64,000 bases of DNA, from positions 51,440,363 through 51,504,362 of the forward strand of contig CM036756.1 in assembly GCA_020796225.1 (NCBI GenBank). The letters are read 5' to 3'. Source of the DNA: Arion vulgaris (taxonomy: Eukaryota; Mollusca; Gastropoda; Stylommatophora; Arionidae). Numbering within the stretch: the first letter of the stretch is position 1; each line of letters starts with the position of its first letter. Both the position numbers and the translations under genes were made by a program. Of the stretch, positions 57,046-64,000 are shown one piece after another. The notes below the pieces were generated by a model, which was not told where the DNA came from, did no database searches, and saw only the letters and a program-made list of their open reading frames with translations.

Positions 57046-57707
57046 TTATTATCACAGGGGTGTATGGCGAACTTGATGTATGGCGAACTTGATGTATGGC
57101 GAACTTGGTGTATGGCGAACTTGATGTATGGCGAACTTGATGTATGGCGAACTTGGTGTATGGCGAACTTGATGTATGGCGAACTTGGTGTATGGCGAAC
57201 TTGGTGTATGGCGAACTTGGTGTATGGCGAACTTGGTGTATGGCGAACTTGGTGTATGGCGAACTTGGTGTATGGCGAACTTGGTGTATGGCGAACTTGA
57301 TGTATGGCGAACTTTAAAGGGGCAGACGTTCTGCTGGTGGACAGAAATAATGCTTTAAATACACTCTTAAAGTGTCACTGAAATGCTTCGATATAGACAC
57401 CACGTGCTGTGAGTCCCTTGCGCAAGATCGCCAAATGTGGCGCTGTAACAACACAAGAGAAACCCGCATAGCTGAGAATCATTGTGTCGTTGGGGCACAA
57501 AGAAAACGAGCAGCGCGAAAAGACAGAACACACAACACGCACATGTCTAACCTTGATCATGTATGCCCCACCTGTGGTGGGGGATTGTGTTTTAGAATTG
57601 AACTCTACAGTCACCTCCACATACCTCAGAGAGGTGCTGCAACACACGTCTAAGACTGTTGTCATCATCGCTTGCGATGGGCGGCTATTATTATCACAGG
57701 GGTGTAT
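57046..57707 (+). mobile_element. LINE-D 3' fragment with 20-bp TSD
   Basis: ttattatcacaggggtgtat lies at 57046-57065 and 57688-57707. Between them is a 5'-truncated LINE: YGEL repeats, then CFDIDTTCCESLAQDRQMWR, QRKRAARKDRTHNTHMSNLD, HVCPTCGGGLCFRIELYSHL (a C2H2-like knuckle CPTC ... SHLxxH at the LINE C-terminus) and a final DCCHHRLRWAAII-type shifted end (VVIIACDGR in another frame). Confidence 0.88.
57060..57313. repeat. 16-bp array inside LINE-D
   Basis: About 16 copies of tgtatggcgaacttga or tgtatggcgaacttgg. The unit encodes YGEL, a tetrapeptide that in this LINE class stands in a (L)LYGEL motif before the GRP block. Three units make 48 bp and keep frames open. Confidence 0.95.
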
Positions 57708-57945
57708 CTATTTGATTCTATTGAGAATGATTTTGCAATATGTCCTCGTCTTTACTGATAATCAGATGATCAGTCTCCATTTGTTGCAATCCTTGAGATC
57801 ATAGTTTTAGGGATCTTAACAATTTTTCCTTTCCTTCATTGTTCTGTGACTCTTTCTTCATCCCATGTTTTATAAAAGATCTTGCGCCTGGCTAATTGTT
57901 ATATCATCTGCCGTTTTAAGTATTTCTACAGTAATGTTCTCAGTT
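57708..57945. other. no recognisable feature
   Basis: No frame or repeat recognised. Confidence 0.4.
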
Positions 57946-57946
57946 A

Positions 57947-59490
57947 TCAGTTATATGAGGACTATCATCATAAGACTCCGGACATGTCCGTAGGTGCTCT
58001 GATCTCCGATCTCCGGCAAATACAGCAGCATCCAGCGTCCCAACGCGCCAGTTCGATATTGATTAATCAATCTCTTTGCATATTTAGTATGTCGTTCTAT
58101 TCGGGCTGCACCAATATTGACACCCATCTCTCTCAATCTGGTCAACGAGTGGGATTCACAACCTTGAAACTCTTCTGTTCGGATGACTCTCAATGCGTGA
58201 GTAATGTCATTTCGACCCATGGCAGCTCCCTCTGTTATTGTAGCCAAGGCAGCCAATCTATCAGCTCGTTCATTACCCCTAACTCCTGCGTGCCCAGGGA
58301 CAAAATGAAAGTTATTTCTCTGATCATTGTACTCCAGTACCAGTACCTCCACCCAGTTGCGTCTCACCATTCGTGATTCGACTTTACGAATCATGCTCAT
58401 GGAGTCACTGAGTATTAAAACAGGAGGGTAGTTGTGAGATGCCAACTATTTCACCTCCTCCGTAACCACCAGAATCTCCATTGTCAAACTAATTGTGGTT
58501 GTTGCGTAGGCCCCACTGGCCACTCTTATTATTTTTCCTCTTGAGAGTACTGAAAAAGCTCACGCACAGCGATGTTATTGCGAACAAAGATAGCCTGTCC
58601 AAGATGTTTTCTTTTGTAGAATACATGAAATCAAGGGGCTTGGATTGTACCAGTACACAAGTTGGTCCCCTGTAACGCAATCACGTCAGCACCGTAAAGG
58701 AGTTTGTCTAAGAGGGAACGCTTTTGTCTGACGCCGGCGCAATTGCAATATAGTATTCGAACATGGTGGTGACCCAATCTATCACATTTTAGTTGTCTCA
58801 TTCGATTTTTCTTGCTCCTCATCGATTTTTCTTTCTTCGCTTTCTTCTCCTACGTGTACCTAAGACAGACACCGCCCTCTTCTCCTACGTGTACCTAAGA
58901 CAGACACCGCCCTCTTCTCCTACGTGTACCTAAGACAGACACCGCCCTCTTCTCCTACGTGTACCTAAGACAGACACCGTCCTCTTCTCCTACGTGTACC
59001 TAAGACAGACACCGCCCTCTTCTCCTACGTGTACCTAAGACAGACACCGCCCTCTTCTCCTACGTGTACCTAAGACAGACACCGCCCTCTTCTCCTACGT
59101 GTACCTAAGACAGACACCGCCCTCTTCTCCTACGTGTACCTAAGACAGACACCGCCCTCTTCTCCTACGTGTACCTAAGACAGACACCGCCCTCTTCTCC
59201 TACGTGTACCTAAGACAGACACCGCCCTCTTCTCCTACGTGTACCTAAGACAGACACGACCATACCGTTTGCTGTATCGCCATCCGTCGGTACCGCTGAT
59301 CTTTGCTATGACAGATTCTGGTGCTAGTGCACGATACTCCTACAAAGCCAGAAGTTCCGTTTCACGTTAGCGACTGATTCTATCTTCAGCCATACAGCTT
59401 GTGAGCATGTGAAAACACTTTAAGCTTGGATGTAGTCATTTATTTATGTAGCATAGTACGTAATCATTGTAACGATTCGAAATTTAACCT
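57947..59490 (-). mobile_element. LINE-A copy with a 3-kb internal deletion
   Basis: The 3' part holds RNase H sequence (VPGHAGVRGNERADRLAALA, ILSDSMSMIRKVESRMV, degraded CPE region). Near 58575 it joins directly to the start of the endonuclease (MRSKKNRMRQLKCDRLGHHH, VRILYCNCAGVRQKRSLLDK), skipping the rest of EN, all of RT and the first RNase H strand. The 5' untranslated region follows (58825-59490) and contains a 35-bp array. It matches 45640-45930 outside the array. Confidence 0.9.
58840..59262. repeat. 35-bp array in the LINE-A 5' untranslated region
   Basis: About 12 copies of a 35-bp unit containing ctcttctcctacgtgtacct and aagacagacaccgc. Copies are almost identical. The nearly full-length LINE-A has this segment once, at about 45658-45692. 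Confidence 0.96.
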
Positions 59491-59989
59491 CCATCTTGCC
59501 GGCACCGGATATGACCTTATCTGTCAGTTGTCAGTCTGATTGTTGACCAGAAAACGAACTGATTCCACAAAGATATACACAATCTTATATGAATACTGAT
59601 TCCACAAAGATATACACAATCTTATATGAATATTTCCAAATAGAAGAGATTCACATTAGATAGAATAATATTTGGTAAATTTAAAAGGGATACAAATATC
59701 TCTACTCGGCGCAAAGGTAATGCAAGGAACGGATGTACATGAGGGCAACACATATTCTGTTAGTGACACAATTGAATATAAAACATCTGAAAGTACATAT
59801 GGAGACCAACAGCCCAAATAGGATACTTCTATATTAACTTTCTGACAGAGATAAATATCGCCCAGTAAGTACACAACGGGAATGAAGAATAGAGTTCAAA
59901 TGTTTGAGAAAAACGTCTTCAAAAATTTGCATAATAGATAAATGAAACTTTTTCAAGAATACATTTTTTCCGATCCAGAGGCACTTGAG
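59491..59989. other. no gene; 37-bp duplication
   Basis: A 37-bp segment beginning actgattccacaaagatata is duplicated head to tail at 59558-59594 and 59595-59631. Nothing else was recognised. Confidence 0.6.
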
Positions 59990-60175
59990 CAGTCAGCTCT
60001 TCGGCTCGGTGCCATGGACATCGTAACCCTTCGGTTCGGTGCCACGAACACCGTGAATCTGGGAATCTGTGGTTTTTCTGCCAGCCCGCGGAATTGAACC
60101 CGCACACACAGAGAGCTAGCCACCCGCAGTCCAACCCGCTACGAACACGCTGGGCACGCGGACCAAGAATACATA
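59990..60175 (-). mobile_element. tRNA-derived SINE
   Basis: The minus strand begins ggtccgcgtgcccagcgtgt (A-box-like tgcccagcgtg) and has a good B box, gtgcgggttcaattccgcg, about 60 bp downstream, followed by ggctggcagaaaaaccacag. A 31-bp partial duplication (cttcggctcggtgcca / cttcggttcggtgcca) lies in the body at 60000-60055. No true tRNA cloverleaf was confirmed. Confidence 0.65.
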
Positions 60176-60337
60176 TAAAGAGGTTATCAAGTATATCATA
60201 GAAAACAACAAACAACAACACACATAATAAATAAGCTGCCAGATTTTAGAATAGAGAAATAAAGAGAAAGAAATATATTTACCAAACCAAAATAGATCGA
60301 CAAAAGATCAAATTAAAATGCATATATCTTCTCTACT
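60176..60337. other. AT-rich spacer
   Basis: No feature seen. Confidence 0.4.
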
Positions 60338-60388
60338 ACCATTTACTTCTTTATAGAAGTGTTGGGGGAGGGGGGGGGGGGAGGAAGG
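60338..60388 (-). pseudogene. LINE-C 3'-terminal stub with G run
   Basis: accatttacttctttataga then agtgttggggg matches the LINE-C 3' end at 37131-37165. A run of about a dozen G (60369-60381) follows, then the satellite begins. This is the seed copy of the array. Confidence 0.8.
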
Positions 60389-63300
60389 GTTGTAGTGTGT
60401 GCTTGTTTTAAGGCACTTTGTAAGCTGATATTGGTTGTAGTGTGTGCTTGTTTTAAGGCACTTTGTAAGCTGATATTGGTTGTAGTGTGTGCTTGTTTTA
60501 AGGCACTTTGTAAGCTGATATTGGTTGTAGTGTGTGCTTGTTTTAAGGCACTTTGTAAGCTGATATTGGTTGTAGTGTGTGCTTGTTTTAAGACACTTTG
60601 TAAGCTGATATTGGTTGTAGTGTGTGCTTGTTTTAAGGCACTTTGTAAGCTGATATTGGTTGTAGTGTGTGCTTGTTTTAAGGCACTTTGTAAGCTGATA
60701 TTGGTTGTAGTGTGTGCTTGTTTTAAGACACTTTGTAAGCTGATATTGGTTGTAGTGTGTGCTTGTTTTAAGGCACTTTGTAAGCTGATATTGGTTGTAG
60801 TGTGTGCTTGTTTTAAGACACTTTGTAAGCTGATATTGGTTGTAGTGTGTGCTTGTTTTAAGGCACTTTGTAAGCTGATATTGGTTGTAGTGTGTGCTTG
60901 TTTTAAGGCACTTTGTAAGCTGATATTGGTTGTAGTGTGTGCTTGTTTTAAGGCACTTTGTAAGCTGATATTGGTTGTAGTGTGTGCTTGTTTTAAGACA
61001 CTTTGTAAGCTGATATTGGTTGTAGTGTGTGCTTGTTTTAAGGCACTTTGTAAGCTGATATTGGTTGTAGTGTGTGCTTGTTTTAAGACACTTTGTAAGC
61101 TGATATTGGTTGTAGTGTGTGCTTGTTTTAAGACACTTTGTAAGCTGATATTGGTTGTAGTGTGTGCTTGTTTTAAGACACTTTGTAAGCTGATATTGGT
61201 TGTAGTGTGTGCTTGTTTTAAGGCACTTTGTAAGCTGATATTGGTTGTAGTGTGTGCTTGTTTTAAGACACTTTGTAAGCTGATATTGGTTGTAGTGTGT
61301 GCTTGTTTTAAGGCACTTTGTAAGCTGATATTGGTTGTAGTGTGTGCTTGTTTTAAGACACTTTGTAAGCTGATATTGGTTGTAGTGTGTGCTTGTTTTA
61401 AGACACTTTGTAAGCTGATATTGGTTGTAGTGTGTGCTTGTTTTAAGACACTTTGTAAGCTGATATTGGTTGTAGTGTGTGCTTGTTTTAAGACACTTTG
61501 TAAGCTGATATTGGTTGTAGTGTGTGCTTGTTTTAAGACACTTTGTAAGCTGATATTGGTTGTAGTGTGTGCTTGTTTTAAGACACTTTGTAAGCTGATA
61601 TTGGTTGTAGTGTGTGCTTGTTTAAGACACTTTGTAAGCTGATATTGGTTGTAGTGTGTGCTTGTTTTAAGACACTTTGTAAGCTGATATTGGTTGTAGT
61701 GTGTGCTTGTTTTAAGACACTTTGTAAGCTGATATTGGTTGTAGTGTGTGCTTGTTTTAAGACACTTTGTAAGCTGATATTGGTTGTAGTGTGTGCTTGT
61801 TTTAAGACACTTTGTAAGCTGATATTGGTTGTAGTGTGTGCTTGTTTTAAGACACTTTGTAAGCTGATATTGGTTGTAGTGTGTGCTTGTTTTAAGACAC
61901 TTTGTAAGCTGATATTGGTTGTAGTGTGTGCTTGTTTTAAGACACTTTGTAAGCTGATATTGGTTGTAGTGTGTGCTTGTTTTAAGACACTTTGTAAGCT
62001 GATATTGGTTGTAGTGTGTGCTTGTTTTAAGACACTTTGTAAGCTGATATTGGTTGTAGTGTGTGCTTGTTTTAAGACACTTTGTAAGCTGATATTGGTT
62101 GTAGTGTGCTTGTTTAAGACACTTTGTAAGCTGATATTGGTTGTAGTGTGTGCTTGTTTTAAGGCACTTTGTAAGCTGATATTGGTTGTAGTGTGTGCTT
62201 GTTTTAAGGCACTTTGTAAGCTGATATTGGTTGTAGTGTGTGCTTGTTTTAAGACACTTTGTAAGCTGATATTGGTTGTAGTGTGTGCTTGTTTTAAGAC
62301 ACTTTGTAAGCTGATATTGGTTGTAGTGTGTGCTTGTTTTAAGGCACTTTGTAAGCTGATATTGGTTGTAGTGTGTGCTTGTTTTAAGACACTTTGTAAG
62401 CTGATATTGGTTGTAGTGTGTGCTTGTTTTAAGGCACTTTGTAAGCTGATATTGGTTGTAGTGTGTGCTTGTTTTAAGACACTTTGTAAGCTGATATTGG
62501 TTGTAGTGTGTGCTTGTTTTAAGACACTTTGTAAGCTGATATTGGTTGTAGTGTGCTTGTTTAAGACACTTTGTAGCTGATATTGGTTGTAGTGTGTGCT
62601 TGTTTTAAGACACTTTGTAAGCTGATATTGGTTGTAGTGTGTGCTTGTTTTAAGACACTTTGTAAGCTGATATTGGTTGTAGTGTGTGCTTGTTTTAAGA
62701 CACTTTGTAAGCTGATATTGGTTGTAGTGTGTGCTTGTTTTAAGACACTTTGTAAGCTGATATTGGTTGTAGTGTGTGCTTGTTTAAGACACTTTGTAAG
62801 CTGATATTGGTTGTAGTGTGTGCTTGTTTTAAGGCACTTTGTAAGCTGATATTGGTTGTAGTGTGTGCTTGTTTTAAGGCACTTTGTAAGCTGATATTGG
62901 TTGTAGTGTGTGCTTGTTTTAAGACACTTTGTAAGCTGATATTGGTTGTAGTGTGTGCTTGTTTTAAGACACTTTGTAAGCTGATATTGGTTGTAGTGTG
63001 TGCTTGTTTTAAGACACTTTGTAAGCTGATATTGGTTGTAGTGTGTGCTTGTTTTAAGACACTTTGTAAGCTGATATTGGTTGTAGTGTGTGCTTGTTTT
63101 AAGACACTTTGTAAGCTGATATTGGTTGTAGTGTGTGCTTGTTTTAAGACACTTTGTAAGCTGATATTGGTTGTAGTGTGTGCTTGTTTTAAGACACTTT
63201 GTAAGCTGATATTGGTTGTAGTGTGTGCTTGTTTTAAGGCACTTTGTAAGCTGATATTGGTTGTAGTGTGTGCTTGTTTTAAGGCACTTTGTAAGCTGAT

Positions 63301-64000
63301 ATTGGTTGTAGTGTGTGCTTGTTTTAAGGCACTTTGTAAGCTGATATTGGTTGTAGTGTGTGCTTGTTTTAAGACACTTTGTAAGCTGATATTGGTTGTA
63401 GTGTGTGCTTGTTTTAAGACACTTTGTAAGCTGATATTGGTTGTAGTGTGTGCTTGTTTTAAGACACTTTGTAAGCTGATATTGGTTGTAGTGTGTGCTT
63501 GTTTTAAGACACTTTGTAAGCTGATATTGGTTGTAGTGTGTGCTTGTTTTAAGACACTTTGTAAGCTGATATTGGTTGTAGTGTGTGCTTGTTTTAAGAC
63601 ACTTTGTAAGCTGATATTGGTTGTAGTGTGTGCTTGTTTTAAGACACTTTGTAAGCTGATATTGGTTGTAGTGTGTGCTTGTTTTAAGACACTTTGTAAG
63701 CTGATATTGGTTGTAGTGTGTGCTTGTTTTAAGACACTTTGTAAGCTGATATTGGTTGTAGTGTGTGCTTGTTTAAGACACTTTGTAAGCTGATATTGGT
63801 TGTAGTGTGTGCTTGTTTTAAGACACTTTGTAAGCTGATATTGGTTGTAGTGTGTGCTTGTTTTAAGACACTTTGTAAGCTGATATTGGTTGTAGTGTGT
63901 GCTTGTTTTAAGACACTTTGTAAGCTGATATTGGTTGTAGTGTGTGCTTGTTTTAAGACACTTTGTAAGCTGATATTGGTTGTAGTGTGTGCTTGTTTTA
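60389..64000. repeat. 45-bp satellite array derived from LINE-C, open to the right
   Basis: About 80 copies of a 45-bp unit containing tgttttaaggcactttgtaa and gctgatattggttgtag. Two main variants differ at one base (aaggcac versus aagacac): the first is common on the left, the second dominates to the right. A few units have a 1-bp or 3-bp loss. Since 45 is a multiple of three, the plus strand encodes repeated VVVCACFKALCKLIL over hundreds of codons. The minus strand encodes NISLQSALKQAHTTT, which is the LINE-C C-terminus. No gene is called here. Confidence 0.97.

Noticed and set aside
59990..60175. Functional tRNA gene on the minus strand
   Set aside because: The B box is good, but the A box is imperfect and I could not form a convincing acceptor stem. 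It continues into a SINE-like body.
60389..63793. Very long open frames (over 300-400 codons) encoding VVVCACFKALCKLIL repeats
   Set aside because: They arise because the satellite unit is 45 bp. They change frame at each unit with a 1-bp loss, have no upstream gene structure, and the opposite strand carries the true LINE-C codons.

Overview
The window is eukaryotic DNA, almost certainly from an invertebrate animal. It is moderately AT-rich and has no bacterial operon structure. It holds fragments of several non-LTR retrotransposon (LINE) families, a Penelope-like element with a GIY-YIG endonuclease, a hAT transposon of the ZMYM1 type, an IS630/Tc1/mariner transposon with a very wide D-to-E spacing, a TTAA-flanked transposon, tRNA-derived SINEs, and about 20 kb of tandem repeats. 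The TE mixture would suit a mollusc or another marine invertebrate, but the sequence does not settle the species. I found no intact host gene, rRNA, true tRNA or CRISPR array.

Layout. 1-7.3 kb: three satellite arrays (32 bp, 24/27 bp, 34 bp). 7.3-12.5 kb: dispersed repeats, a SINE, a 54-bp array grown from a dispersed element, and another 34-bp array. 13.1-14.1 kb: LINE RNase H remnant. 16.2-17.3 kb: 5'-truncated LINE with a 12-bp target-site duplication (TSD). 17.8-19.3 kb: minus-strand LINE-C remnants. 20.6-22.5 kb: SINE, 17-bp and 42-bp arrays, fold-back element. 23.79-28.89 kb: mariner-like transposon with matched terminal inverted repeats (TIRs), split by two LINEs. 29.3-30.6 kb: hAT-like MITE carrying a 50-bp array. 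30.7-32.2 kb: LINE. 32.5-35.7 kb: 64-bp satellite, partly very noisy. 35.8-39.6 kb: LINE and MITE remnants, one LINE nested in a MITE. 40.2-40.9 kb: SINE with two internal arrays. 40.95-48.01 kb: hAT element with a perfect 8-bp TSD, containing an almost complete I-like LINE. 49.26-51.79 kb: TTAA-flanked transposon. 52.28-56.79 kb: composite Penelope-like insertion with a 16-bp TSD inside a LINE. 57.05-59.5 kb: two more LINE insertions with internal arrays. 60.4-64 kb: 45-bp satellite that runs off the window.

The TEs can be ordered in time by nesting: LINE-A in hAT, LINE-A and LINE-C in the mariner-like element, LINE-C in a MITE, Penelope in LINE-E. All transposase and RT frames I could follow carry stops, frameshifts or deletions, so none looks competent as written.

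The most striking pattern is that at least six tandem arrays can be traced to a single-copy segment of an identifiable transposon, present unexpanded in another copy in the same window. The clearest case is the 45-bp satellite at the right end: its minus strand encodes 15 codons of the LINE-C C-terminus. Long open frames inside the arrays are by-products of unit lengths divisible by three, or of three-unit phasing, and are not called as genes.
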